Notes: generated by a model not told the origin, from the sequence alone. 64,000 nt of DNA from Hydractinia symbiolongicarpus (GCF_029227915.1 NC_079878.1:2792001-2856000); one strand, 5' to 3'; positions 13,844 to 25,475 are shown, counted from the first letter of the stretch. Numbers and translations are program-made.

Positions 13844-13868
13844 AGCGTCTCATCAAAAATGAAAACAT
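12642..13868 (-). pseudogene. LINE reverse-transcriptase fragment, broken by a nonsense codon
   Basis: Read on the minus strand, this is the same 408-codon frame as copy 2, but codon 78 (AGA in copy 2) is TGA here, at 13,635-13,637. It splits into a 77-residue N-terminal piece and an open piece of 317 residues (12,642-13,595) that begins at an internal Met. Motif A (TDLSKAFD) is in the first piece. Motif B (GVPQGSILGPLLFN) and the catalytic YADD are in the second. The C-terminus ends in a cysteine-bearing segment, CSCRLCKKYIPQIGFI. The first eight residues, MFSFLMRR, come from satellite, not from the element. Endonuclease, ORF1 and the N-terminal part of the RT are absent, so no active product is expected. 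Confidence 0.9.
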
Positions 13869-16688
13869 TTCTGCAAACTACAAGTCTCATGCGTTTTAGT
13901 GGTGAAAAAATAATTTAAAAAATCGTTCGGGAAATGAGTTTACTCCCTAGGTACTTTCTTTGTATGCATTTGACTATACGGGCCAAGCCCGGGATTTACG
14001 GGAAATCGCGGGTTTTCGTTTGCCGGCGATTAAACCACTTTCATTAAGCGTCTCATCAAAAATGAAAACATTTCTGAAAACTACAAGTCTCATGCGTTTT
14101 GGTGGTGAAAATATAATTTAAAAAATCGTTCGGGAAATGAGTTTACTCCCTGGGTACTTTCTTTGTATACTTTTGACTATACGGCCCGAGTCCGGGATTT
14201 ACGGGAAATCGCAGGTTTTCGTTTGCCGGCGATTAAACTTCTTTTATTCAGCGTCTCATCAAAAATGAAAACATTTTTAAAAACTACAAGTCTCATGGGC
14301 TGTAGTGGTGAAATAATAATTTAAAAAATCGTTCGGGAAATGAGTTTACTCCCTGGGTACCTTCTTTGTATACTTTTGACTATACGGGCCGACTCCTGAA
14401 TTTACGGGAAATCGCGGGTTTTCGTTTGCCAGCGATTAAACTTCTTTTATTCAGCGTCTCAACAAAAATGAAAACATTTTTAAAAACTACAAGTCTAATG
14501 GGCTTTAGTGGTGAAATAATAATTTAAAAAATCGTTCAGGAAATGAGTTTACTCCCTAGGTACTTCTTTTGTATACATTTGACTATACGGGCCGAGTCCG
14601 GGATTTACGGGAAATCGCGGGTTTTCGCTTGCCGGCGATTAAACTTCTTTTATTCAGCGTCTCATCAAAAATGAAAGCACTTTTAAAAACTACAAGTCTC
14701 ATGCGTTTTAGTGGTGAAAAAATAATTTAAAAAATCGTTCGGGAAATGAGTTTACTCCCTGGGTACTTTCTTTGTATACTTTTGACTATACGGGCCCAGT
14801 CCGGGATTTACGGGAAAACGCGGGTTTTCGTGTGCCGGCGATTAAACTTCTTTTATTCAGCGTCCTATCAAAAATGAAAACATTTTAAAAAACTACAAGT
14901 CTCATGCGTTTTAGTGGTGAAAAGATACTTTAAAAAATCGTTTTGGAAATGAGTTTACTCACAGGGTACTTTCTTTGTATACATTCGACTATACGGGCCA
15001 AGCCCGGGATTTACGGGAAATCGCGGGTTTTCGGTTGCCGGCGATTAAACCACTTTCATTAAGCGTCTCATCAAAAATGAAAACATTTCTGAAAACTACA
15101 GGTCTCATGCGTTTTAGTGGTAAAAAAATAATTAAAAAAATCGTTCGGGAAATGAGTTTACTCCCTGGGTACTTTCTTTGTATACTTTTGACTATACGGG
15201 CCGAGTCGGGGATTTACGGGAAGTCGCGGGTTTTCGTTTGCCGGCGATTAAACTTCTTTTATTCAGCGTCTCATCAAAAATAAAAACATTTCTGAAAACT
15301 ACAAGTCTCATGCGTTTTAGTGGTGAAAAAATAATTTAAAAAATCGTTCGGGAAATGAGTTTACTCCCTGGGTACTTTCTTTGTATACTTTTGACTATAC
15401 TCCCCGAATCCGGGATTTACGGGAAGTCGCGGGTTTTCGTTTGCCGGCGATTAAACTTCTTTTATTCAGCGTCTCATCAAAAATGAAAACATTTTTAAAA
15501 ACTACAAGTCTCATGGCCTTTAGTGGTAAAATAATAATTTAAAAAATCGTTCGGGAAATGAGTTTACTCCCTGGGTACTTTCTTTGTATACTTTTGACTA
15601 TACAGGCCGAGTCCGGGATTTACGGGAAATCGCAGGTTTTCGTTTGCCGGCGATTAAACTTCTTTTATTCAGAGTATCATCAAAAATGAAAACATTTTTG
15701 TAAACTACAAGTCCCATGCGTTTTAGTGGTGAAAGATAATTTAAAAAATCGTTCGGGAAATGAGTTTACTCCCTGGGTACTTTCTTTGTATACTTTTGAC
15801 AATACGGGCCGAGTCAGGGGTTTACGGGAAATGGCGGGTTATGGTTTGCCGGCGATTAAGCTTCTTTTATTCAGCGTCTCATCAAAAATGAAAACATTTT
15901 TGAAAACTACAAGTCTCATGCGTTTTAGTGGTGAAAATATAATTTAAAAAATCGTTTTGGAAATGAGTTTACTCCCTGGGTACTTTCTTTGTATGCATTT
16001 GACTATACGGGCCAAGCCCGGGATTTACGGGAAATCGCGGGTTTTCGTTTGCTGGCGATTAAACCACTTTCATTAAGTGTCTCATCAAAAATGAAAACAT
16101 TTCTGAAAACTACAAGTCTCATGCGTTTTAGTGGTGAAAAAATAATTTAAAAAATCGTTCGGGAAATGAGTTTACTCCCTGCGTACTTTCTTTGTATACT
16201 TTTAACTATACGGCCCGAGTCCGGGATTTACGGGAAGTCGCGGGTTTTCGTTTGCCGGCGATTAAACTTCTTTTATTCAGCGTCTCATCAAAAATGAAAA
16301 CATTTTTGTAAACTACAAGTCCCATGCGTTTTAGTGGTGAAAAAATAATTTTAAAAATCGTTCGGGAAATGAGTTTACTCCCTGGGTACTTTCTTTGTAT
16401 ACTTTTGACTATACGGGCCGAGTCCGGGGTTTACGGAAAATGGCGGGTTTTCGTTTGCCGGCGATTAAACTTCTTTTATTCAGCGTCTCATCAAAAATGA
16501 AAACATTTTTGAAAACTACAAGTCTCATGCGTTTTAGTGGTGAAAAAATAATTTAAATAATCGTTCGGGAAATGAGTTTACTCCCTGGGTACCTTCTTTG
16601 TATACTTTTGACTATACGGCCGAGTCCGGGATTTACGGGAAATCGCGGGTTTTCGTTTGCCGGCGGTTAAACCACTTTCATTAAGCGT
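13844..16688 (+). repeat. Satellite between LINE copies 1 and 2
   Basis: About 14 monomers, all in the same direction as the rest. The first part-monomer resumes exactly where the host monomer was interrupted (AGCGTCTCATC) and carries the marker CATTTCTGCAAAC, which also follows LINE copies 2 and 3. It includes the CTAGGTACTTC, TACTCCCCGAATCC and CAGAGTATC variants used to align the higher-order units. No gene is seen. Confidence 0.92.
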
Positions 16689-18119
16689 ATTATTATTATT
16701 ATTATTATTCATTTATTTATAGTTGACTAAGTATAAATACATATATAGCTAATAAAAGCTAGTTAATGTCAACTTGAAAAGAAAGATTTTAAAATATACA
16801 GTATAAATATAAGGCATAAAATATTTTTAGATATATACAATTTTTTAAACATTTGTGGTTGTATAAATTAAGTGAGTGTATAAGCAAATATGAAATTAGC
16901 GAGAGTACATCCGCGAGTCATATAAAACCAATTTGTGGGATGTATTTTTTACATAGTCTGCAGGAGCAGTTTGGTACCCACTTTTTAATTTGGGATTTAA
17001 AGGATTGCAAGGATGACATTTCTTTGATTCTTACTGGAATTTGTTGCCATATTTTGTAACCGATAAAGGATAAAGTTTCTGTACCATAGTAAACTGATTT
17101 AGCATTACGGCCAGTAAATTCTCGATTATTTCTTAGATTGTATTTTGGATTATAAACAGGAAAAATATCTTGCATTATTTCTGGAGCCATGTCGTTTTTT
17201 GTTTTGTACATCTCAGTTGCAAGAGATTGTAGGTTTCGTTGGTGTACCGTAACAGAGCTGTCCTTATGAAGGAGGTCTGTGAAGGAAGAAGAACTGTCGC
17301 TATAGACTATCCGCAGTGGTTTTTCATGTAATTGATTAATACGATTGTTTAGAGCTCTGTTGTGAAACATCCAAACTAGAGGGCAGTAATTGAATTGCGA
17401 AATTACGAAGGAATTCATTAATAGTTTCTTCTTATTAAAGTTCATAAAAGATGTCATCCTTGTAAGCGCATTTAGTTTCTGACTCGCTTTTGCACAGAGT
17501 TTAGACACATGCAGATCAAATTTAAGTTTGTTATCGATAATGACTCCAAGTAGGCGTCCATGAGTGCTGCCTTTTATTACTGAGTTGCCTATCTGTGTAC
17601 TTAATATTTCATTATCGCTTAAAAGCAAATGACACTTGTCATCATTTGCTTTCATTGCATTATTGTCAAACCATGTAAACACTTTTTCAGAAATGTTTTG
17701 AAGTTTAGTAACGACTTCCTTTGAGTCGTTACCGATAACATATGGTGTTGTGTCGTCTGCATAGCTCGCAAATTCAATGTCATTAAAATCAAATTCAACT
17801 GAGAAAAGATCGCAGATAAATATGTTAAAAAGTAACGGGCCTAGAATAGATCCTTGCGGCACGCCAAACAATATTGCAAGCCATGAGCTATACGAATTTT
17901 TTATCTTTACTCTTTGAAATCTTCCACTCACATAACTCATAATTAGGCGTAGGGAATACATGTCAAATCCATATGCATGAAGTTTTTCGATCAGTAAATC
18001 ATGTAGGAGACAGTCAAATGCTTTACATAAATCAGTCAGAAGGGCTCCACATGCTTTACCTTCATCAACAGCCTTTTTCCATTTTTCAAGCATAACAGTG
18101 AGACAGTGCTGAGCACTGT
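16689..18119 (-). mobile_element. 5'-truncated LINE, copy 2 (best preserved)
   Basis: Same element, orientation, truncation point and insertion site as copy 1, with AGCGT at 16,684-16,688 and 18,120-18,124 and a seven-unit ATT tail (16,689-16,709). I counted about eight substitutions against copy 1 over roughly 1.43 kb, plus one ATT unit. Shared flanking satellite on both sides shows this copy arose by duplication of a LINE-bearing satellite segment, not by a new insertion. The 3' untranslated stretch (16,710-16,917) is AT-rich and has no recognised signal. Confidence 0.93.
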
Positions 18120-18144
18120 AGCGTCTCATCAAAAATGAAAACAT
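16918..18144 (-). CDS. Truncated LINE reverse transcriptase, open 408-codon frame
   Basis: Residues 1-8 (MFSFLMRR) are encoded by satellite, and the LINE part starts at YSAQHCLTVML. Motif A is TDLCKAFD, with the presumed catalytic Asp at residue 38 (copies 1 and 3 have TDLSKAFD). Motif B, FGVPQGSILGPLLFN, spans about 93-107. The catalytic YADD is at 128-131, and the thumb and C-terminal region run to a cysteine-bearing end, CSCRLCKKYIPQIGFI, at 393-408. In this family RT copies RNA into DNA at a nicked target. Here the endonuclease, ORF1 and the N-terminal fingers of RT are missing, so it should be inactive even if translated. The open frame most likely reflects young age. No promoter was recognised on the minus strand. 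Confidence 0.88.
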   Translation of the reverse strand: MFSFLMRRYSAQHCLTVMLEKWKKAVDEGKACGALLTDLCKAFDCLLHDLLIEKLHAYGFDMYSLRLIMSYVSGRFQRVKIKNSYSSWLAILFGVPQGSILGPLLFNIFICDLFSVEFDFNDIEFASYADDTTPYVIGNDSKEVVTKLQNISEKVFTWFDNNAMKANDDKCHLLLSDNEILSTQIGNSVIKGSTHGRLLGVIIDNKLKFDLHVSKLCAKASQKLNALTRMTSFMNFNKKKLLMNSFVISQFNYCPLVWMFHNRALNNRINQLHEKPLRIVYSDSSSSFTDLLHKDSSVTVHQRNLQSLATEMYKTKNDMAPEIMQDIFPVYNPKYNLRNNREFTGRNAKSVYYGTETLSFIGYKIWQQIPVRIKEMSSLQSFKSQIKKWVPNCSCRLCKKYIPQIGFI

Positions 18145-21100
18145 TTCTGCAAACTACAAGTCTCATGCGTTTTAGTGGTGAAAAAATAATTTAAAAAATC
18201 GTTCGGGAAATGAGTTTACTCCCTGGGTACTTTCTTTGTATGCATTTGACTATACGGGCCAAGCCCGGGATTTACGGGAAATCGCGGGTTTTCGTTTGCC
18301 GGCGATTAAACCACTTTCATTAAGCGTCTCATCAAAAATGAAAACATTTCTGAAAACTACAAGTCTCATGCGTTTTAGTGGTGAAAATATAATTTAAAAA
18401 ATCGTTCGGGAAATGAGTTTACTCCCTGGGTACTTTCTTTGTATACTTTTGACTATACGGCCCGAGTCCGGGATTTACGGGAAATCGCAGGTTTTCGTTT
18501 GCCGGCGATTAATCTTCTTTTATTCAGCGTCTCATCAAAAATGAAAACATTTTTAAAAACTACAAGTCTCATGGGCTGTAGTGGTGAAATAATAATTTAA
18601 AAAATCGTTCGGGAAATGAGTTTACTCCCTGGGTACCTTCTTTGTATACTTTTGACTATACGGGCCGACTCCGGAATTTACGGGAAATCGCGGGTTTTCG
18701 TTTGCCAGCGATTAAACTTCTTTTATTCAGCGTCTCATCAAAAATGAAAACATTTTTAAAAACTACAAGTCTCATGGGCTTTAGTGGTGAAATAATAATT
18801 TAAAAAATCGTTCAGGAAATGAGTTTACTCCCTAGGTACTTCTTTTGTATACATTTGACTATACGGGCCGAGTCCGGGATTTACGGGAAATCGCGGGTTT
18901 TCGTTTGCCGGCGATTAAACTTCTTTTATTCAGCGTCTCATCAAAAATGAAAACACTTTTAAAAACTACAAGTCTCATGCGTTTTAGTGGTCAAAAAATA
19001 ATTTAAAAAATCGTTCGGGAAATGAGTTTACTCCCTGGGTACTTTCTTTGTATACTTTTCACTATACGGGCCCAGTCCGGGATTTACGGGAAAACGCGGG
19101 TTTTCGTGTGGCGGCGATTAAACTTCTTTTATTCAGCGTCCTATCAAAAATGAAAACATTTTAAAAACTACAAGTCTCATGGGCTTTAGTGGTGAAATAA
19201 TAATTTAAAAAATCGTTCAGGAAATGAGTTTACTCACAGGGTACTTTCTTTGTATACATTCGACTATACGGGCCAAGCCCGGGATTTACGGGAAATCGCG
19301 GGTTTTCGTTTGCCGGCGATTAAACCTTTTTCATTAAGCGTCTCATCAAAAATGTAAACATTTCTGAAAACCACAGGTCTCATGCGTTTTAGTGGTGAAA
19401 AAATAATTAAAAAAATCGTTCGGGAAATGAGTTTACTCCCTGGGTACTTTTTTTGTATACTTTTGACTATACGGGCCGAGTCGGGGATTTACGGGAAGTC
19501 GCGGGTTTTCGTTTGCCGGCGATTAAACTTCTTTTATTCAGCGTCTCATCAAAAATAAAAACATTTCTGAAAACTACAAGTCTCACGCGTTTTAGTGGTG
19601 AAAAAATAATTTAAAAAATCGTTCGGGAAATGAGTTTACTCCCTGTGTACTTTCTTTGTATACTTTTGACTATACTCCCCGAATCCGGGATTTACGGGAA
19701 GTCGCGGGTTTTCGTTTGCCGGCGATTAAACTTCTTTTATTCAGCGTCTCATCAAAAATGAAAACATTTTTAAAAACTACAATTCTCATGGCCTTTAGTG
19801 GTGAAATAATATTTTAAAAAATCGTTCGGGAAATGAGTTTACTCCCTGGGTACTTTCTTTGTATACTTTTGACTATACAGGCCGAGTCCGGGATTTACGG
19901 GAAATCGCAGGTTTTCGTTTGCCGGCGATTAAACTTCTTTTATTCAGAGTATCATCAAAAATGAAAACATTTTTGTAAACTACAAGTCCCATGCGTTTTA
20001 ATGGTGAAAGATAATTTAAAAAATCGTTCGGGAAATGAGTTTACTACCTGGGTACTTTCTTTGTATACTTTTGACAATACGGGCCGAGTCAGGGGTTTAC
20101 GGGAAATGGCGGGTTATGGTTTGCCGGCGATTAAGCTTCTTTTATTCAGCGTCTCATCAAAAATGAAAACATTTTTGAAAACTTCAAGTCTCATGCGTTT
20201 TAGTGGTGAAAAGATAATTTAAAAAATCGTTTTGGAAATGAGTTTACTCCCTGGGTACTTTCTTTGTATGCATTTGACTATACGGGCCAAGCCCGGGATT
20301 TACGGGAAATCGCGGGTTTTCGTTTGCCGGCGATTAAACCACTTTCATTAAGCGTCTCATCAAAAATGAAAACATTTCTGAAAACTACAAGTTTTATGCG
20401 TTTTAGTGGTGAAAAAATAATTTAAAAAATCGTTCGGGAAATGATTTTACTCCCTGGGTACTTTCTTTGTATACTTTTGACTATACTCCCCGAATCCGGG
20501 ATTTACGGGAAGTCGCGGGTTTTCGTTTGCCGGCGATTAAACTTCTTTTATTCAGCGTCTCATCAAAAATGAAAACATTTTTAAAAACTACAAGTCTCAT
20601 GGCCTTTAGTGGTGAAATAATATTTTAAAAAGTCGTTCGGGAAATGAGTTTACTCCCTGGGTACTTTCTTTGTATACTTTTGACTATACAGGCCGAGTCC
20701 GGGATTTACGGGAAATCGCAGGTTTTCGTTTGCCGGCGATTAAACTTCTTTTATTCAGAGTATCATCAAAAATGAAAACATTTTTGTAAACTACAAGTCC
20801 CATGCGTTTTAGTGGTGAAAGATAATTTAAAAAATCGTTCGGGAAATGAGTTTACTCCCTGGGTACTTTCTTTGTATACTTTTGACAATACGGGCCGAGT
20901 CAGGGGTTTACGGGAAAAGGCGGGTTATGGTTTGCCGGCGATTAAGCTTCTTTTATTCAGCGTCTCATCAAAAATGAAAACATTTTTGAAAACTACAAGT
21001 CTCATGCGTTTTAGTGGTGAAAAGATAATTTAAAAAATCGTTTTGGAAATGAGTTTACTCCCTGGGTACTTTCTTTGTATGCATTTGACTATACGGGCCA

Positions 21101-24100
21101 AGCCCGGGATTTACGGGAAATCGCGGGTTTTCGTGTGGCGGCGATTAAACTTCTTTTATTCAGCGTCCTATCAAAAATGAAAACATTTTAAAAACTACAA
21201 GTCTCATGGGCTTTAGTGGTGAAATAATAATTTAAAAAATCGTTCAGGAAATGAGTTTACTCACAGGGTACTTTCTTTGTATACATTCGACTATACGGGC
21301 CAAGCCCGGGATTTACGGGAAATCGCGGGTTTTCGTTTGCCGGCGATTAAACCTTTTTCATTAAGCGTCTCATCAAAAATGTAAACATTTCTGAAAACCA
21401 CAGGTCTCATGCGTTTTAGTGGTGAAAAAATAATTAAAAAAATCGTTCGGGAAATGAGTTTACTCCCTGGGTACTTTCTTTGTATACTTTTGACTATACG
21501 GGCCGAGTCGGGGATTTACGGGAAGTCGCGGGTTTTCGTTTGCCGGCGATTAAACTTCTTTTATTCAGCGTCTCATCAAAAATAAAAACATTTCTGAAAA
21601 CTACAAGTCTCACGCGTTTTAGTGGTGAAAAAATAATTTAAAAAATCGTTCGGGAAATGAGTTTACTCCCTGTGTACTTTCTTTGTATACTTTTGACTAT
21701 ACTCCCCGAATCCGGGATTTACGGGAAGTCGCGGGTTTTCGTTTGCCGGCGATTAAACTTCTTTTATTCAGCGTCTCATCAAAAATGAAAACATTTTTAA
21801 AAACTACAATTCTCATGGCCTTTAGTGGTGAAATAATATTTTAAAAAATCGTTCGGGAAATGAGTTTACTCCCTGGGTACTTTCTTTGTATACTTTTGAC
21901 TATACAGGCCGAGTCCGGGATTTACGGGAAATCGCAGGTTTTCGTTTGCCGGCGATTAAACTTCTTTTATTCAGAGTATCATCAAAAATGAAAACATTTT
22001 TGTAAACTACAAGTCCCATGCGTTTTAATGGTGAAAGATAATTTAAAAAATCGTTCGGGAAATGAGTTTACTACCTGGGTACTTTCTTTGTATACTTTTG
22101 ACAATACGGGCCGAGTCAGGGGTTTACGGGAAATGGCGGGTTATGGTTTGCCGGCGATTAAGCTTCTTTTATTCAGCGTCTCATCAAAAATGAAAACATT
22201 TTTGAAAACTTCAAGTCTCATGCGTTTTAGTGGTGAAAAGATAATTTAAAAAATCGTTTTGGAAATGAGTTTACTCCCTGGGTACTTTCTTTGTATGCAT
22301 TTGACTATACGGGCCAAGCCCGGGATTTACGGGAAATCGCGGGTTTTCGTTTGCCGGCGATTAAACCACTTTCATTAAGCGTCTCATCAAAAATGAAAAC
22401 ATTTCTGAAAACTACAAGTTTTATGCGTTTTAGTGGTGAAAAAATAATTTAAAAAATCGTTCGGGAAATGATTTTACTCCCTGGGTACTTTCTTTGTATA
22501 CTTTTGACTATACTCCCCGAATCCGGGATTTACGGGAAGTCGCGGGTTTTCGTTTGCCGGCGATTAAACTTCTTTTATTCAGCGTCTCATCAAAAATGAA
22601 AACATTTTTAAAAACTACAAGTCTCATGGCCTTTAGTGGTGAAATAATATTTTAAAAAATCGTTCGGGAAATGAGTTTACTCCCTGGGTACTTTCTTTGT
22701 ATACTTTTGACTATACAGGCCGAGTCCGGGATTTACGGGAAATCGCAGGTTTTCGTTTGCCGGCGATTAAACTTCTTTTATTCAGAGTATCATCAAAAAT
22801 GAAAACATTTTTGTAAACTACAAGTCCCATGCGTTTTAGTGGTGAAAGATAATTTAAAAAATCGTTCGGGAAATGAGTTTACTCCCTGGGTACTTTCTTT
22901 GTATACTTTTGACAATACGGGCCGAGTCAGGGGTTTACGGGAAATGGCGGGTTATGGTTTGCCGGCGATTAAGCTTCTTTTATTCAGCGTCTCATCAAAA
23001 ATGAAAACATTTTTGAAAACTACAAGTCTCATGCGTTTTAGTGGTGAAAAGATAATTTAAAAAATCGTTTTGGAAATGAGTTTACTGCCTGGGTACTTTC
23101 TTTGTATGCATTTGACTATACGGGCCAAGCCCGGGATTTACGGGAAATCGCGGGTTTTCGTTTGCCGGCGATTAAACCACTTTCATTAAGCGTCTCATCA
23201 AAAATGAAAACATTTCTGAAAACTACAAGTTTTATGCGTTTTAGTGGTGAAAAAATAATTTAAAAAATCGTTCGGGAAATGAGTTTACTCCCTGGGTACT
23301 TTCTTTGTATACTTTTAACTATACGGCCCGAGTCCGGGATTTACGGGAAGTCGCGGGTTTTCTTTTGCCGGCGATTAAACTTCTTTTATTCAGCGTCTCA
23401 TCAAAAATGAAAACATTTTTGTAAACTACAAGTCCCATGCGTTTTAGTGGTGAAAAAATAATTTTAAAAATCGTTCGGGAAATGAGTTTACTCCCTGGGT
23501 ACTTTCTTTGTATACTTTCGACTATACGGGCCGAGTCCGGGGTTTACGGGAAAAGGCGGGTTTTCGTTTGCCGGCGATTAAACTTCTTTTATTCAGCGTC
23601 TCATCAAAAATGAAAACATTTTTGAAAACTACAAGTCTCATGCGTTTTAGTGGTGAAAAAATAATTTAAATAATCGTTCGGGAAATGAGTTTACTCCCTG
23701 GGTACCTTCTTTGTATACTTTTGACTATACGGCCGAGTCCGGGATTTACGGGAAATCGCGGGTTTTCGTTTGCCGGCGATTAAACCACTTTCATTAAGCG
23801 TCTCATCAAAAATGAAAACATTTCTGAAAACTACAAGTCTCATGCGTTTTAGTGGTGAAAAAATAATTTAAAAAATCGTTCGGGAAATGAGTTTACTCCC
23901 TGGGTACTTTCTTTGTATACTTTTAACTATACGGCCCGAGTCCGGGATTTACGGGAAGTCGCGGGTTTTCGTTTGCCGGCGATTAAACTTCTTTTATTCA
24001 GCGTCTCATCAAAAATGAAAACATTTTTGTAAACTACAAGTCCCATGCGTTTTAGTGGTGAAATAATAATTTAAAAAATCGTTCAGGAAATGAGTTTACT

Positions 24101-24410
24101 CCCTAGGTACTTCTCTTGTATACATTTGACTATACGGGCCGAGTCCGGGATTTACGGGAAATCGCGGGTTTTCGTTTGCCGGCGATTAAACTTCTTTTAT
24201 TCAGCGTCTCATCAAAAATGAAAACACTTTTAAAAACTACAAGTCTCATGCGTTTTAGTGGTGAAAAAATAATTTAAAAAATCGTTCGGGAAATGAGTTT
24301 ACTCCCTGGGTACTTTCTTTGTATACTTTTGACTATACGGGCCCAGTCCGGGATTTACGGGAAAACGCGGGTTTTCGTTTGCCGGCGATTAAACCACTTT
24401 CATTAAGCGT
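18120..24410 (+). repeat. Satellite between LINE copies 2 and 3
   Basis: About 31 monomers. The stretch holds the right half of higher-order unit 2, a 2,027-bp tandem duplication, and the left part of unit 3. The last monomers before LINE copy 3 (about 24,060-24,405) resemble those that follow copy 1 near 14,530-14,830 (CTAGGTACTTC, then GGGCCCAGTCC with GGGAAAACGCGGG). The left side of copy 3 has therefore been reshuffled by recombination. No gene is seen. Confidence 0.9.
19096..23149 (+). repeat. Tandem duplication, 2,027-bp unit (10 monomers)
   Basis: Copy one is about 19,096-21,122 and copy two about 21,123-23,149. The rare word CGTGTGGCGGCG marks the start of each (19,105 and 21,132), and the ATGGTTTGCCGG monomers at 20,115 and 20,926 recur at 22,142 and 22,953. 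The copies differ at only a few bases, for example ACTTTTTTTGT against ACTTTCTTTGT near 19,447/21,474, and GAAAAGG against GAAATGG near 20,915/22,942. The unit is 3 bp short of ten full monomers, and both copies share that shortfall. Confidence 0.88.
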
Positions 24411-25456
24411 ATTATTATTATTATTATTATTCATTTATTTATAGTTGACTAAGTATAAATACATATATAGCTAATAAAAGCTAGTTAATGTCAACTTGAA
24501 AAGAAAGATTTTAAAATATACAGTATAAATATAAGGCATAAAATATTTTTAGATATATACAATTTTTTAAACATTTGTGGTTGTATAAATTAAGTGAGTG
24601 TATAAGCAAATATGAAATTAGCGAGAGTACATCCGCGAGTCATATAAAACCAATTTGTGGGATGTATTTTTTACATAGTCTGCAGGAGCAGTTTGGTACC
24701 CACTTTTTAATTTGGGATTTAAAGGATTGCAAGGATGACATTTCTTTGATTCTTACTGGAATTTGTTGCCATATTTTGTAACCGATAAAGGATAAAGTTT
24801 CTGTACCATAGTAAACTGATTTAGCATTACGGCCAGTAAATTCTCGATTATTTCTTAGATTGTATTTTGGATTATAAACAGGAAAAATATCTTGCATTAT
24901 TTCTGGAGCCATGTCGTTATTTTGTTTTGTACATCTCAGTTGCAAGAGATTGTAGGTTTCGTTGGTGTACCGTAACAGAGCTGTCCTTATGAAGGAGGTC
25001 TGTGAAGGAAGAAGTTTTTTTTTTCAGAAATGTTTTGAAGTTTAGTAACGACTTCCTTTGAGTCGTTACCGATAACATATGGTGTTGTGTCGTCTGCATA
25101 GCTCGCAAATTCAATGTCATTAAAATCAAATTCAACTGAGAAAAGATCGCAGATAAATATGTTAAAAAGTAACGGGCCTAGAATAGATCCTTGCGGCACG
25201 CCAAACAATATTGCAAGCCATGAGCTATACGAATTTTTTATCTTTACTCTTTGAAATCTTCCACTCACATAACTCATAATTAGGCGTAGGGAATACATGT
25301 CAAATCCATATGCATGAAGTTTTGCGATCAGTAAATCATGTAGGAGACAGTCAAATGCTTTAGATAAATCAGTCAGAAGGGCTCCACATGCTTTACCTTC
25401 ATCAACAGCCTTTTTCCATTTTTCAAGCATAACAGTGAGACAGTGCTGAGCACTGT
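24411..25456 (-). mobile_element. 5'-truncated LINE, copy 3 (internally deleted)
   Basis: Same insertion as copies 1 and 2, with AGCGT at 24,406-24,410 and 25,457-25,461 and a seven-unit ATT tail at 24,411-24,431. At 25,014/25,015 the sequence jumps over 391 bp that are present in copy 2 (17,292-17,682). At the join a T-run of ten (25,015-25,024) replaces the T-run of five in copy 2. A base A is inserted at 24,919. In the satellite just beyond the element, 6 bp (TGAAAA) are missing from the usual CAAAAATGAAAACATT word. Confidence 0.92.
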
Positions 25457-25475
25457 AGCGTCTCATCAAAAACAT
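24640..25475 (-). pseudogene. LINE reverse-transcriptase remnant with deletion and frameshift
   Basis: The N-terminal part (24,987-25,475, opening MFLMRRYSAQ) keeps motif A TDLSKAFD, motif B GVPQGSILGPLLFN and YADD. It then runs into the deletion join and a foreign tail. The region just past the deletion is in a second frame (within 24,917-25,135), and after the extra A at 24,919 the C-terminal segment is in a third (24,640-24,945, ending CSCRLCKKYIPQIGFI). The deletion removes the segment between the YADD region and the SFTDLLHKD stretch. The satellite-derived start has lost two codons through the 6-bp deletion, in frame. This is a dead remnant. Confidence 0.9.

Larger units (their letters stand above)
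11688..15967 (+). repeat. LINE-containing higher-order repeat, unit 1 (about 4.28 kb)
   Basis: The unit starts at a monomer with GTATGCATTTGAC and holds LINE copy 1 (12,410-13,843) and about 14 satellite monomers. The monomer order on both sides of the LINE matches the next unit at an offset of 4,275-4,280 bp. Shared markers are the GGTACCTTC monomer just before the LINE, CTAGGTACTTCTTTTG at about 14,556, CAAAAATAAAAACATT at about 15,273, the TACTCCCCGAATCC monomer, and the CAGAGTATCATC monomer near 15,670. The match starts and stops at 11,688/15,968 and 15,967/20,242. The stretches outside the LINE contain only satellite. Confidence 0.88.
15968..20242 (+). repeat. LINE-containing higher-order repeat, unit 2 (about 4.28 kb)
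   Basis: Tandem copy of the preceding unit, with LINE copy 2 at 16,689-18,119. Differences from unit 1 are few outside the LINE. Most visible is a monomer at about 19,155 that reads CATTTTAAAAACTAC and then the GGGCTTTAG variant, where unit 1 has CATTTTAAAAAACTAC and AAAAGATACTTT. The last quarter (from about 19,096) is duplicated once more immediately downstream. Only satellite lies outside the LINE. Confidence 0.88.

Noticed and set aside
14975-15283. 102-codon open frame on the plus strand (also 25,874-26,182)
   Set aside because: It spans one and a half satellite monomers and exists only because of local TAA/TGA changes; the two copies are the same monomers in units 1 and 3.
16918-18144. 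Active autonomous retrotransposon
   Set aside because: No ORF1, no endonuclease domain, and the N-terminal part of the reverse transcriptase is missing at the truncation point; the satellite starts immediately upstream.
12410-25456. Three independent LINE insertions
   Set aside because: Same insertion base, same AGCGT duplication, same 5' truncation and matching flanking satellite variants; duplication of one insertion is far simpler.
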